Part shown: positions 19,380 through 28,129 of the stretch, piece by piece
How positions within the stretch are numbered: position 1 is the stretch's first letter
Layout: each line of letters opens with the position of its first letter
Assembly: GCF_900148515.1 (NCBI RefSeq)
Contig: NZ_FRXN01000003.1
Location: 226,397 to 290,396, forward strand
Length of the DNA stretch: 64,000 nt
Source of the DNA: Algoriphagus zhangzhouensis
GTDB lineage: Bacteria; Bacteroidota; Bacteroidia; Cytophagales; Cyclobacteriaceae
Direction: 5' to 3'
Notes under the pieces: generated by a model
What the model was told of the DNA's origin: nothing
Database searches by the model: none
Seen by the model: only the letters and a program-made list of their open reading frames with translations
Made by a program: the position numbers and the translations under genes

Positions 19380-21716
19380 TTATTCATATCTCAAAACATA
19401 AATTGGGTTTCGAGTCGCTGCTCTCCAGCTTTGCCAGCTAATAGTCAATAATGCAACTACCATCGCCAAAAGACCTGTTGCTGCAAAAATCCACCAGCTA
19501 ATCGCCGTTTTATAAGCAAAATTTTCAAGCCAAGCATACATTAAATAATAAGAAATAGGAACTGCCATGCCAAAGGCAATACATACCCATTTTACAAAAT
19601 CTCTATTGAGCAGAACCATTATTTCAGAGATTTTGGCACCGTTTATCTTTCTGATTCCGATTTCTTTTGTCCTGCTCAAGGCCATTTGTTTGGATAAACC
19701 ATAAAGTCCCAAGCTTAATATCAGAAAAGCAACTGCAACAAAATATGACAGAAGCTTCAACATTTTGTTTTCATCACGATAGGTTGCAGTAAATTCCTCC
19801 GAGAAAAAATAATATTCAAATGGAAACTCAGCAACGTAATTTTGATATTCATTTTTTACCAAAGAGATGATTTCAGCTTTGTCTTTATCATTCTTATAAT
19901 GAATATATAAATCATGGGTATCCGTGCCATAGGTGATCATCAAGGGCCTTATTTTATGCGAAAAATGGCGACTGTGAAAATTCTTCACCACTCCGATGAC
20001 TTCATAGGTTTCATCCTTTAATTGTACTGATTTCGATATTGGGTTTCCCAAACCCATGATTTCAGCTGCTTCTTCGTTGATGATTACTTTATTTTGATTG
20101 GAAGTTTCGGTTGAAAAATCCTCTCCTAGTAGAAGCTCCAAATCAAATGTATTAATGAAATCAGCATCTGCTCGAACTATTGCAATTGAATGCTTATCCT
20201 CCTTATCAATCCCCTCCCAAGTCCATCCAGGTGTTTCAACTCCCGATTTAATCATGGGAGAAGTGTTTGTAATGTTTTCAATTTTGGAATTTGTAAGAAG
20301 TTGTTCTTTGATGATGGAATAGTTCTCCCCCATCTTTCCTTTGAGCGGAACATGAATTACATTCTCTTTAGTATAGCCCAAATCTTTATTAAAAATAAAT
20401 GTTAACTGCTTGTAAATAAGAAATGTAGAACTCATTAATACAAGAGCAAGTGTAAACTGGAATACAATCAAAAATCTCTTAAAGCCCCTTCCAATTGCCA
20501 ATTTCTTAAGCCTAAATTCATTTGACCGAGAAAAGTTGACTATTAAACCAAAGGAAAAAATCCCTACGATAATGGCAATAAGCAAACCCATTCCTATCAG
20601 AGCACTAATAATAAACCCGTTTTGATGAAATCCTATATTAGGATTTTCTGAAAACTGACTAAACAATGATCTGAAACTATTAAAAAGTAAAAATGAGCCA
20701 AGCAAAGAAATCAAAACCAAAATAAATGGCTCCGTTAGAATGGACACTACAATTTCATATTTAGAAGCACCCAAAATCTTTTTTAAACCCGTCTCTTTTT
20801 GTCTATTGGCGATCCAAACACTGACAAAACTGGAGAAATTCAAAACGGCAATTATAAAAATGAAAATAGCTGCAATAGAAAAAATATAAACATATTGGAT
20901 CGAGCCAGGATGATAAACAAACTGTTGAAAATCGCTATGAAAGTGCATATCCTTCAATGGATGAAGGTACCATTCAATATCAAAACCAAGATTTTCATAA
21001 TCATAGAATTGGGAGATTTTCTCTTCAAAATTAATTTGATCAACCCCATCCGGCAATAAAACAAAGGTGGATTCACCAAAGGCAAACCAATTATTGGGTT
21101 CATTTAGGGAATTGGGAATCAAAAAGTCAAACTGAAGCGAGGAATTATCCTGGATAGTTTCATACACACCATATATATTATATTCCCTTTTTTCATCTGT
21201 ATCTACAAAAAATGAAATTGACTTATTTAAGGGATCAGTATTTCCAAAAAACTTGTCAGCTAATCTTTGGGAAATCAGAATAGAATTGGGATGAGTAGCG
21301 ATTGCTCCAGCCTCTCCAACTTTCATATCCACAGTGAATACCTCAAAAAATGAAGGCTCTATTGCGAATCCCTGCTCCAGAAATTTTTTACCTTCAACTT
21401 CCAAAAACCTTCCGCCAAATTGCTTTTCAAATCTAGTACTTTGAATCACCTCAGGAATATTTTCTTTCAAATAGGGTCCTAAAGGCATGGGGGTTTCCAT
21501 GATAAAATCGGACTTTCCATCAGAATATTTCCATTCAGAAGCAACCATGAAAATATTTTCATAGTTGTCATTATGCTTATCAAAGGAAAGTTCGTGATGG
21601 ATCCAAATTAAGATAAAAATGATAGAAGTGATTGCCGTCGTTAACCCGATCAAATTCACAATCGAGGCATTTCTGTGCTTCCATAGATTTCTAAAACTTA
21701 TTTTAGGGCTCTTCAT
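19380..21716 (-). CDS. FtsX/MacB-type ABC transporter permease
   Basis: A 778-residue protein of the Bacteroidota long permease family. It has an N-terminal helix (VNLIGLTTAITSIIFILIWIHHEL), a MacB-like periplasmic domain, three central helices around residues 285-400, a second helix and periplasmic domain, and three C-terminal helices ending in NPIYVLRYE. LKKILGASKYEIVVSI and IRKINGAKISEIMVLL are the two FtsX-type coupling segments. No ATPase gene is adjacent, so the partner is encoded elsewhere. The gene lies between the two copies of a RibD-like 3' end, which suggests it arrived by an insertion or duplication event. Confidence 0.85.
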   Translation of the reverse strand: MKSPKISFRNLWKHRNASIVNLIGLTTAITSIIFILIWIHHELSFDKHNDNYENIFMVASEWKYSDGKSDFIMETPMPLGPYLKENIPEVIQSTRFEKQFGGRFLEVEGKKFLEQGFAIEPSFFEVFTVDMKVGEAGAIATHPNSILISQRLADKFFGNTDPLNKSISFFVDTDEKREYNIYGVYETIQDNSSLQFDFLIPNSLNEPNNWFAFGESTFVLLPDGVDQINFEEKISQFYDYENLGFDIEWYLHPLKDMHFHSDFQQFVYHPGSIQYVYIFSIAAIFIFIIAVLNFSSFVSVWIANRQKETGLKKILGASKYEIVVSILTEPFILVLISLLGSFLLFNSFRSLFSQFSENPNIGFHQNGFIISALIGMGLLIAIIVGIFSFGLIVNFSRSNEFRLKKLAIGRGFKRFLIVFQFTLALVLMSSTFLIYKQLTFIFNKDLGYTKENVIHVPLKGKMGENYSIIKEQLLTNSKIENITNTSPMIKSGVETPGWTWEGIDKEDKHSIAIVRADADFINTFDLELLLGEDFSTETSNQNKVIINEEAAEIMGLGNPISKSVQLKDETYEVIGVVKNFHSRHFSHKIRPLMITYGTDTHDLYIHYKNDKDKAEIISLVKNEYQNYVAEFPFEYYFFSEEFTATYRDENKMLKLLSYFVAVAFLILSLGLYGLSKQMALSRTKEIGIRKINGAKISEIMVLLNRDFVKWVCIAFGMAVPISYYLMYAWLENFAYKTAISWWIFAATGLLAMVVALLTISWQSWRAATRNPIYVLRYE

Positions 21717-21866
21717 AGCGGCAATTTTTACTTTCGGCAGACATTTTCAAAAACTATAGAAAACATAGCCAATTATTAATTATAAATGTGGTCCTAACCT
21801 AATCGCTTAATAAATAGGAGAAAATCAATATACCGCCTTCAATTTCAAATTTGAAACAGTCTCTAT

Positions 21867-22109
21867 TCTTGTAACTCTATTTTTTATTCAGCTTGTACCT
21901 GATATGAGTGGTATATTCTGAAGGAATTATCTCCATTACTTTCAGTTCATATTTATCCTCATCAATCCCTTCAAACAAGCGAATTCCCTTCCCCAAAAAG
22001 ATGGGGGTGATATGGATGAAAAACTCATCAATCAGGCCTGCATTGAGGAACTGCTGAATGGTTTCGGCACCTCCTTGAATCCTCACGTCCTTTCCTTGAG
22101 CTGATTTCT
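21867..22109. repeat. Direct repeat copy (partner at 18950-19186)
   Basis: About 240 bases here, covering the 3' end of the RibD-like gene, are near-identical and in the same direction as 18950-19186. The two copies flank the ABC permease gene and about 2.7 kb in between. Confidence 0.8.
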
Positions 22110-22497
22110 TAGCCAATTCCAAAGCACTCTCTAATCCATCATTGATAAAGTAAAAAGTCGTAGATCCTTTTTGTACCCAAGGTTCGCGCATTTCATGGGT
22201 CAGAACAAAAACATCTGCCTCAAATAGATCCTCGGCCCAGACTACTTCCCCTTCGTCAAACATTCGCTTCCCCATGATATAGGACCCTGTTCGGGCAAAA
22301 ACATCATCAATCAACTTTCCATCTTGTCCATCCTCTTCGCCACCTTCCTGCTTGATATGCTTCCAAAATGCTTTTTGCTTAAACATCCATTGATGAAGCT
22401 TCATAGAAATGCCTCCCATGGGATTACTGGGACTTCTATTTTCCCCTGCAAAAAAACCATCCAAAGAGATCGCACAGTCAAAAATTACTTTTGTCAT
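21877..22497 (-). CDS. RibD C-terminal-domain dihydrofolate reductase-like protein
   Basis: A 206-residue protein with the DHFR-like fold of the RibD C-terminal family: VIFDCAISLDGFFAG at the N-terminus, YIMGKRMFDEGE, FVLTHE, and VRIQGGAETIQQFLNAGLIDEFFIHITPIFLGKG. These are NADPH-binding reductases of unknown substrate, widespread as single-domain proteins. The gene stands just upstream (on the minus strand) of the ABC permease, and its 3' third is duplicated at 18958-19186. Confidence 0.82.
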   Translation of the reverse strand: MTKVIFDCAISLDGFFAGENRSPSNPMGGISMKLHQWMFKQKAFWKHIKQEGGEEDGQDGKLIDDVFARTGSYIMGKRMFDEGEVVWAEDLFEADVFVLTHEMREPWVQKGSTTFYFINDGLESALELAKKSAQGKDVRIQGGAETIQQFLNAGLIDEFFIHITPIFLGKGIRLFEGIDEDKYELKVMEIIPSEYTTHIRYKLNKK

Positions 22498-22541
22498 AGG
22501 TTATTAGGTTTATTTCAATTTAGTCTGAAATCACCAAAAAA

Positions 22542-22901
22542 TCACTCTTTATCAATATGGTCCTTGAGCTCTTCTTTTAATCGGTAATATTGTTTCAGTT
22601 TCCTCTCAAGAATCTCTTCTTCGGAAAGATTCTTTCTTTCACTTACCGGCTTATCAAAATTATCCGAGATCACTTCAATTGTCACTTTATCTCCCGCATC
22701 CAAGGCATTAATTGCCCAATCAAAATGCTGATGGGTTTCGGAGTTCATCCCCCCGATTTGCATATTCAATTCCTCAGATTCATCATTTGCCCTTCTGACC
22801 GAGTGTAGGATACAGGTCACAATTGAATCCTCTTTTTCAAAACCTGCTCGGCAAATCACCTGTTCATTTAGGCTTACTTTGAAGCCAAATATTTTTTTCA
22901 T
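22542..22901 (-). CDS. Conserved hypothetical protein
   Basis: A 119-residue soluble protein. The N-terminal half looks like short beta strands (KKIFGFKVSLNEQVICRAGF, DSIVTCILHSVRR), and the last ~35 residues form a charged helix (LSEEEILERKLKQYYRLKEELK). No recognised family and no signal peptide. It is 44 bases upstream of the RibD-like gene on the same strand and may be co-transcribed. Confidence 0.6.
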   Translation of the reverse strand: MKKIFGFKVSLNEQVICRAGFEKEDSIVTCILHSVRRANDESEELNMQIGGMNSETHQHFDWAINALDAGDKVTIEVISDNFDKPVSERKNLSEEEILERKLKQYYRLKEELKDHIDKE

Positions 22902-22967
22902 TTTTGATTGATTTCAATTTTAAAGCTCATAAAAATATTTTGTAAGAAACGATGGCAACTATATTTC

Positions 22968-23906
22968 TCACAAACCTTCACAACTCACTTCTGTTTGGCC
23001 AACGTAACCCATCAAAGGGTTGGATCCTTTCATACTGGACAAAAACACCAATCGACGAATACATAAATCATCGGAAATTTTATAAATAATATCCGGTTTG
23101 GAGTCGCTATCAATATCGCCGATTATAATTTCAGAAATATTGAATCCATGGTCATGAGGGAATTTGTATAATGCTTGGTGGACGCCTGAGTCACGATTAA
23201 CCAGTTCTAATTCAACATTAAAATACGTTGGATCGATAGTTCCAAATCCTTGAAAAGAAAATCCATTTTGGCTAAAATCAGCCGAATAGATCAACTCGTA
23301 ATCTTCATTGTTCAAACTGAAATTGAACTTGACGTTTTTCTCCAAAGGATGTTCTCTTGGCGAACTATTCCTAGGAAGATCAATGGGATTTGCTGGAGAA
23401 ATTAAATGCATCTCAAGTTCTTTCTCATTAAGTTCAATTGTAGGATCAAATAAGCTGATGACCTCTCCAATATTTACCCCCTCGACTTCTATCGTTCTCT
23501 TTATGAAATAACCTCCACCGGTTTCTTCAAATAGGTAATGTACAATGCCGACAAGTTTTTTAACAGCAAACTGGTTATCTACAGATTTGATTACCCCAAA
23601 ATATTCATTCTCTTCCCCATCATCAGTAATCCTATTCTCTACTTTCCATTGGTTTAAAATATCCACGATTTCACTATTCCACCAAGAGGTATCAATGTGC
23701 AGGGCTACATTCTCAATCAGATGATTTTCCAATTCATACCAATTCGGAAAAGCAACGCTATCTACCAAGTACTTGTTCGAGGCATCTATTCTCTCGACAC
23801 TAGTGTAGGGAAGTGAATCTCTTGGAACTTCCTGACTTAAAGAATTAAAAGTCAGCAACAGGAAACAGATAAAAACTGAATGACAAATTCTGGACTGCAT
23901 TATCAT
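22968..23906 (-). CDS. Secreted hypothetical protein with FG-GAP-like segment
   Basis: A 312-residue protein with a signal peptide (VFICFLLLTFNSLSQ, cleaved near residue 25). The mature part is beta-rich; near its end IIIGDIDSDSKPDIIYKI resembles an FG-GAP/EF-hand-like calcium-binding loop (DxDxDxxPD). No enzyme motif is visible. Two nearby ATG codons (23906 and 23900) could start it. Function unknown. Confidence 0.65.
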   Translation of the reverse strand: MIMQSRICHSVFICFLLLTFNSLSQEVPRDSLPYTSVERIDASNKYLVDSVAFPNWYELENHLIENVALHIDTSWWNSEIVDILNQWKVENRITDDGEENEYFGVIKSVDNQFAVKKLVGIVHYLFEETGGGYFIKRTIEVEGVNIGEVISLFDPTIELNEKELEMHLISPANPIDLPRNSSPREHPLEKNVKFNFSLNNEDYELIYSADFSQNGFSFQGFGTIDPTYFNVELELVNRDSGVHQALYKFPHDHGFNISEIIIGDIDSDSKPDIIYKISDDLCIRRLVFLSSMKGSNPLMGYVGQTEVSCEGL

Positions 23907-24037
23907 TGTAAAAGTTTTTCGGGTTTGAAAAAAAATATTTACCCTGGCTTCTCAACAAGAAATCTGCCAAGTAGAGCTAACTGGAATTTAGAAATGAATT
24001 GAAAAACCCGCCGAAAAGAGCTATCTGATTGAATGAA

Positions 24038-24439
24038 TCAACTTGCTTTGGTTATGATTCCAGAAATTGAGCAGGATGATTTCACGGTATTAAAAATGGT
24101 CCCAAAATTCTCAATATTCCTTTTCAATAGTTCAATATTCAGTTTTTCATCTTGACTATAAATAGTCAATTCATACTTGATTTCATCCATTCGGGGAGGT
24201 TTTTCAAGCCTGATTCCTTTTACGGTAATCTCAGCTTTATCGTATTCAAAATTCATCAACTGAGAAAAACGCTCAACATTTTTTAACATACAGGCGGAAA
24301 GAGAACCAAGGAACAGTTCAGCAGGATTGGGCAAAGTATCGGCTGTCTCTGGAGTTATCCCAAAACTTATATCAGCATCTTTGACTTGGAAAGAAGCATC
24401 TTTTTTGGAATAAGAAACAGCCTGGGTGATATACTCCAT
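24038..24439 (-). CDS. OsmC family protein
   Basis: A 133-residue protein of the OsmC/Ohr fold: NPAELFLGSLSACMLKNVERFSQ carries the first conserved Cys on the long central helix, and NTVKSSCSISGII carries the second near the C-terminus. These thiols reduce organic peroxides in the family. The alternative is a non-peroxidase OsmC-like role. Both redox Cys are present. Confidence 0.8.
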   Translation of the reverse strand: MEYITQAVSYSKKDASFQVKDADISFGITPETADTLPNPAELFLGSLSACMLKNVERFSQLMNFEYDKAEITVKGIRLEKPPRMDEIKYELTIYSQDEKLNIELLKRNIENFGTIFNTVKSSCSISGIITKAS

Positions 24440-24518
24440 AGAAATAAATGATTTGGTAAAAACTTGAAATCAGGCAAAAACTGGATGAGGAACCAACTTT
24501 TAAAGGAACTCCTCTAAT

Positions 24519-24950
24519 TTACTCATCCTGTTCTATTGAATCATAATACCCTGCCAATTGCCCAGCTCTATTTCTCACAATATCTGTCTTTCGTCCTGCA
24601 GCTATCACTATCCACATCGTTCCTTGCATTTGCCCGGGATATAGTTCATTTATCATCTCAAACTCCTTATCCCGAAACTCTATCCATTGCCTTTGAGCGA
24701 TCTTAAGCTTTTCTTTACCTGCTGAGTCGAGCAAACTCATTAGCAATTTGTAGTACTTATTCAATTCTTCATCCCATTCTTGCCTGGCAGTAATTTCACA
24801 ATTGACCATTCCTGAAGTGGTGAGGTTAGTCTCCAAGGAAAGACAGTTTGAACGTTTCCTATCTATAGAAAGCGCTTCAGATCCTTCAGTTTGGCTAAAA
24901 GCCAGAGTTGAAATAGTAAAAAGTAGAAACAGAAGGGATGTTTTTTTCAT
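24519..24950 (-). CDS. LprI/DUF1311 family secreted protein
   Basis: A 143-residue protein with a signal peptide (LLFLLFTISTLAFSQ). Its domain resembles the lysozyme-inhibitor LprI N-terminal region (DUF1311): SGMVNCEITARQEWDEELNKYY then KLKIAQRQWIEFRDKEFEMI, with the conserved Cys and the AQRxWxxFRDxE pattern. It is likely periplasmic. Lysozyme inhibition is known only for some members. Confidence 0.75.
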   Translation of the reverse strand: MKKTSLLFLLFTISTLAFSQTEGSEALSIDRKRSNCLSLETNLTTSGMVNCEITARQEWDEELNKYYKLLMSLLDSAGKEKLKIAQRQWIEFRDKEFEMINELYPGQMQGTMWIVIAAGRKTDIVRNRAGQLAGYYDSIEQDE

Positions 24951-24987
24951 GGAATAAAATAACGAAAAAGCATTTGTTCATTTGATT

Positions 24988-25347
24988 TTATATTCTGTCC
25001 AATATGTGTTTGGTCAATTCGTTTTCTGTGTCTCCAGTATTCAAAGTTGTTGCCGGTTCAAAAAGCATAACCCATACTTCTTCGTCAGCTACGGGTTTGT
25101 GTTCTACACCTTTTGGCACTATCAAAAATTCATTTTCATTTACAATTACTGTTTTGTCTCTATACTCCATTTTGAAATTCCCCTTTACGACAAAAAAGAG
25201 TTCGTCTTCGTGATCGTGTTTGTGCCAAACAAACTCGCCTTTGAGTTTGGCAAGTTTGACGTGCTGTCCGTTGAGTTCGCCTACTATTTTGGGAGACCAA
25301 TGTTCCGTAAAAAGTTGAAATTTCTGTTCTAGGTTTACTTTTTCCAT
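24988..25347 (-). CDS. Cupin domain protein
   Basis: A 119-residue single cupin barrel: FVWHKHDHEDELFFVVKGNFKME is cupin motif 1 (His-x-His and Glu) and VPKGVEHKPVADEEVWVMLFEP is motif 2. It is probably a small metal-binding protein of unknown substrate. Upstream on the minus strand is an attC-like palindrome (25434-25527) whose right core lies before this gene. Confidence 0.78.
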   Translation of the reverse strand: MEKVNLEQKFQLFTEHWSPKIVGELNGQHVKLAKLKGEFVWHKHDHEDELFFVVKGNFKMEYRDKTVIVNENEFLIVPKGVEHKPVADEEVWVMLFEPATTLNTGDTENELTKHILDRI

Positions 25348-25433
25348 TTTGTTGTCTTTTTTTTTTTCAAAATTGAGTATTCAATTTCGTATCCGTTTAC
25401 TTGTAGTCTGTTACTGTTTGGTTTTACAAATTG

Positions 25434-25527
25434 ACTCCTAACCGTGAGTATTTGCAAAATAGGTGATTGAGGGCTACAAACTTGAATTTACTGCTATTTC
25501 GCCTATTTTGTAGATACATTGTTAGCG
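25434..25527 (-). repeat. attC-like palindromic site O
   Basis: On the minus strand the order is GCGCTAACAATGTAT, an inner arm CTACAAAATAGG, a loop, the pairing arm CCTATTTTGCAAATAC and the core GTTAGGA. The inner arms (25447-25462 and 25501-25516) match at 14 of 16 positions. The left and right ends share the layout of the sites at 47.1, 50.2 and 53.0 kb. Confidence 0.6.
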
Positions 25528-25538
25528 CTTTGTTGTTG

Positions 25539-26153
25539 TCAATATGTCCGTTTTGTTTTTTGAAAATCTTCAGCCTTTGTGAAAAATTCTATTGTCAAAA
25601 CCAACAGCATAAAACAGAGAAACGTAACTTTTTGCATCACAGCCAACAATCCCCAGTTGCCTGCACCAAACAAATACAAGGTGGAATAAAATATCAGAAG
25701 ACTGACTATACAAAGCCACTTCAACCAATGAATCTTTGTCTTTAAGATAAATATGGTAATGTAAAACAATCCTATCATGGTCAAGGTACTAGAAACTGTA
25801 ACCATGATATCATGCAAGGATGTCGCTATCAGGAAAGTAAAAAGCATATTTACAAGCCCTACAGCCAGTAAAACCAACTTCGTATGTTTGTGGGGTATTT
25901 TTCGAGAGGTATGAATAAAAAAAAGTCCATATCCTATTGAATTGAATACCATACCGATAAGCGCCCAAATCCTTGAAGGATTCACAGAACCATTGAGGGC
26001 TATGGGTAAAAATAAATTACTGAAAAAATTTGTGGACCAGTCAAAGCCTAAAGAGTTTTTATCCTCGATAGAACCTCCTGGATAAAGATTAATGGCAATT
26101 CCAAGAAAAAGCACAGAGAGAATAACGCATAGTAGAACCCAATACCTTTTCAT
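25539..26153 (-). CDS. Multi-pass membrane protein (DUF998-like)
   Basis: A 204-residue protein with six to seven hydrophobic helices, the first at residues 5-22. The pattern resembles DUF998-type membrane proteins (NLFLPIALNGSVNPSRIWALIG), but the match is weak. No soluble domain. It is followed on the minus strand by attC-like site O, consistent with a cassette position, although the expected partner core upstream was not found. Confidence 0.6.
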   Translation of the reverse strand: MKRYWVLLCVILSVLFLGIAINLYPGGSIEDKNSLGFDWSTNFFSNLFLPIALNGSVNPSRIWALIGMVFNSIGYGLFFIHTSRKIPHKHTKLVLLAVGLVNMLFTFLIATSLHDIMVTVSSTLTMIGLFYITIFILKTKIHWLKWLCIVSLLIFYSTLYLFGAGNWGLLAVMQKVTFLCFMLLVLTIEFFTKAEDFQKTKRTY

Positions 26154-26253
26154 ATGCTATCGGAATTTAATTATTACTTTTCTCAATCTAATTGGACAAC
26201 TCGTTTCCTTCAAAAAATCCTGACTCAATCCCCATAAGAACCTTTCCGGTTCC

Positions 26254-26312
26254 GTGCAACATAGGTTTCATCGTTCGTGCTACGCACGCGACGAAAATCT
26301 AGTTGTTGGGTG
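26254..26312 (-). repeat. attC-like palindromic site A
   Basis: On the minus strand: CACCCAAC, then a hairpin with core CGTGCGTAGCACG, then GTTGCAC. It sits directly after the gene at 26321-26767. Its left core GCACCCAAC is complementary at 8 of 9 bases to the core GTTGGGCGC that lies before the same gene in site B. Confidence 0.6.
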
Positions 26313-26320
26313 CTGGCCTT

Positions 26321-26767
26321 CTATCCAATCCCTTGTCCAAATTGGAAACATTCATAGTGTGCCAAATAAATTATCCAGTCCCTTTTACTGTTAATAATTA
26401 AAAGGTCGTCCGAGCTTGGGCAATAGAAGACCTCCCAGTTGTCAATGAATGTTTGAAGGTCTGTTAGAATAGCTTGTCCGGTTTCCCAAATTAAAATTAC
26501 TTCATCTTCTCTATTTTCAAATTCTAGAAGTCGCTTCGTTGTCCAACTATAGTCGTCATTGAAATCTTTTTCTTCAAAAGTCTTAAATCTGTCCTTGTTC
26601 AGCGTGAATTTACCAACTATGTTATCATTAAATAATTTGTCCCAAATTAAGTCATAAGCTTTTTGGTCAAAGCTTTTAATTTGAGTCAAGACTTCCTTTT
26701 TATCCTCAAACCTCCAATTCATGTCAAGGTTTTCAGAAGTTACATATTTGTCTAAGTTGTCAATCAT
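26321..26767 (-). CDS. Hypothetical protein on a cassette-like unit
   Basis: A 148-residue acidic soluble protein rich in Trp, Asp and Phe: MNWRFEDKKEVLTQI near residue 16, WETGQAILTDLQTFIDNWEVFYCPSSDDLLIIN near 95-125 and a C-terminal LAHYECFQFGQG. Its make-up resembles small immunity or SMI1-like proteins, but no family can be claimed. It is bounded by sites A and B, whose cores are complementary, so it looks like a single-gene cassette on the minus strand. Confidence 0.55.
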   Translation of the reverse strand: MIDNLDKYVTSENLDMNWRFEDKKEVLTQIKSFDQKAYDLIWDKLFNDNIVGKFTLNKDRFKTFEEKDFNDDYSWTTKRLLEFENREDEVILIWETGQAILTDLQTFIDNWEVFYCPSSDDLLIINSKRDWIIYLAHYECFQFGQGIG

Positions 26768-26791
26768 TCTCTTTTTGTCTCAAAGGCTTGC

Positions 26792-26922
26792 GCCCAACGG
26801 CCTCGCATAACCCAAGGCACGGGTTTAAAGGTATATTGTTTTCAGTTGGTTCTCTTATGGTTTCCCTCCTCGATCATTCAGTTTTGCGGTTCAGCCGTGC
26901 TTTGGGGTATGCGTTGTTGTGC
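26792..26922 (-). repeat. attC-like palindromic site B
   Basis: Minus strand: GCACAAC core (26916-26922), an arm GCATACCCCAAAGCACGG, a ~65-base loop, the pairing arm CCGTGCCTTGGGTTATGC (two mismatches), then core GTTGGGC (26792-26798). Length and layout fit a long attC site. It separates the two small genes at 26321 and 26937. Confidence 0.65.
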
Positions 26923-26936
26923 ACAGTTTTTTTTAT

Positions 26937-27434
26937 TCATTCAGTTTCTTTTCGGAAATACGTTTTATATTTTTTGTCAGTCCAAAATGCTATTAATTTT
27001 CTCAAATCAAGAGTTCCATTTTCGTTAATCCGATAAAGTTTGTTCCTTTTCCAATAGAGTTTGCTTGGTGGTTTAACTCTGTTTTGTCCGCCACTTGATA
27101 ATGATGACATTATAAATTCATTTAATTCAATTCGGTTAATTTTTAGGTCAGCTGAAAGCACTAATGAATCTTTGATTTTATTTCCATTTGAATCTCGAAC
27201 TTGCAAAGAGTCCGAAACTAACTCGGTTTTTAAATAAATAGTGTCATTTGACACTTTCCATTTTCCAGTTGTCCAACTTGAAGAAAGGTCAAATCTGTAA
27301 TTATGAACAAAGGTTGAGTCCGATTTCAATTCAATACTTTCAGAAAAACGGTCATTATAAATTCCGACATACTTGTTTTGTCCAAAAGTAAAATTGGATA
27401 TCAGCAAAATCAGGATTAATTCGGTTAGTCTCAT
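26937..27434 (-). CDS. Secreted hypothetical protein on a cassette-like unit
   Basis: A 165-residue protein with a signal peptide (LILILLISNFTFGQ). The mature part is beta-rich with a repeated pattern of strands: KYVGIYNDRFSESIELKSDSTFVHNYRFDL and TGKWKVSNDTIYLKTE, as in lipocalin-like or copper-resistance-like barrels of Bacteroidota. No function assigned. It lies between site B and a half-site (CACAAC at 27451-27456 read from the plus strand). Confidence 0.6.
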   Translation of the reverse strand: MRLTELILILLISNFTFGQNKYVGIYNDRFSESIELKSDSTFVHNYRFDLSSSWTTGKWKVSNDTIYLKTELVSDSLQVRDSNGNKIKDSLVLSADLKINRIELNEFIMSSLSSGGQNRVKPPSKLYWKRNKLYRINENGTLDLRKLIAFWTDKKYKTYFRKETE

Positions 27435-27676
27435 TTTTGGTCAACTTGCACACAACACTTGTATAAACTCAACTCCTTCTAAACCTACTAATCTTTTTTT
27501 ATTTAATAACCCACCCAATTAGCCCAAAAACAAAGATTATCCGACAACAAACGACTACTATCGGATACTGTCGACTATTCACCGACTAATCTTTGCTCTT
27601 CCCATGAACTTTGGATCATCAAGTTTTCCCTCTGGCGAAAACGAAAAATCAAATTCTTATTTAAACAATACTTATT

Positions 27677-28066
27677 ATGAATGCGCTAAGAAACAAAGTA
27701 CAGCTAATCGGACGTATGGGTGACAAAATCGAAATCAAAACCTTTGAGTCTGGAAGAATTATGGGCAAGGTAAATTTGGCAACCAATGAAACCTATAGAA
27801 ATGCCCAAGGAGACAAGATCACAGACACTACCTGGCATCACCTCGTTATTTGGGGTAAGCAGGCCGAAATCCTAGAAAAATATACTGACAAAGGTTCTGA
27901 AATCGCAGTTGAGGGAAAGATCTCCAATCGAGACTATACAGATAAAGATGGGGTAAAAAAATATATCACAGAGATTGTGGTACATGAGTTTTTACTACTA
28001 GGCACTCCCAAAGGAAAATCCGAATCTAATTCGGCAGTAACCGACGAAGATGACCTTCCATTTTGA
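27677..28066 (+). CDS. ssb: Single-stranded DNA-binding protein
   Basis: A 129-residue protein with one OB fold (NKVQLIGRMGDKIEIK, TWHHLVIWGKQAEILEKY, GSEIAVEGKISNRDYTDKDG) and the acidic tail DEDDLPF that binds partner proteins. The linker is short. It protects single-stranded DNA in replication and repair. It stands alone with its own terminator. Small ssb genes like this are often additional copies in Bacteroidota; whether it is the essential one is not visible. Confidence 0.9.
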   Translation: MNALRNKVQLIGRMGDKIEIKTFESGRIMGKVNLATNETYRNAQGDKITDTTWHHLVIWGKQAEILEKYTDKGSEIAVEGKISNRDYTDKDGVKKYITEIVVHEFLLLGTPKGKSESNSAVTDEDDLPF

Positions 28067-28099
28067 TTAAATAAGTTCTATTGAACTCCTAATACACCT

Positions 28100-28129
28100 A
28101 AAGCACAAGTCATATGGCTTGTGCTTTTA
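28100..28129 (+). terminator. Terminator of ssb
   Basis: A perfect 10-bp stem (28100-28109 with 28118-28127), an 8-base loop, and a short T run follow 33 bases after the ssb stop codon. Confidence 0.85.
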
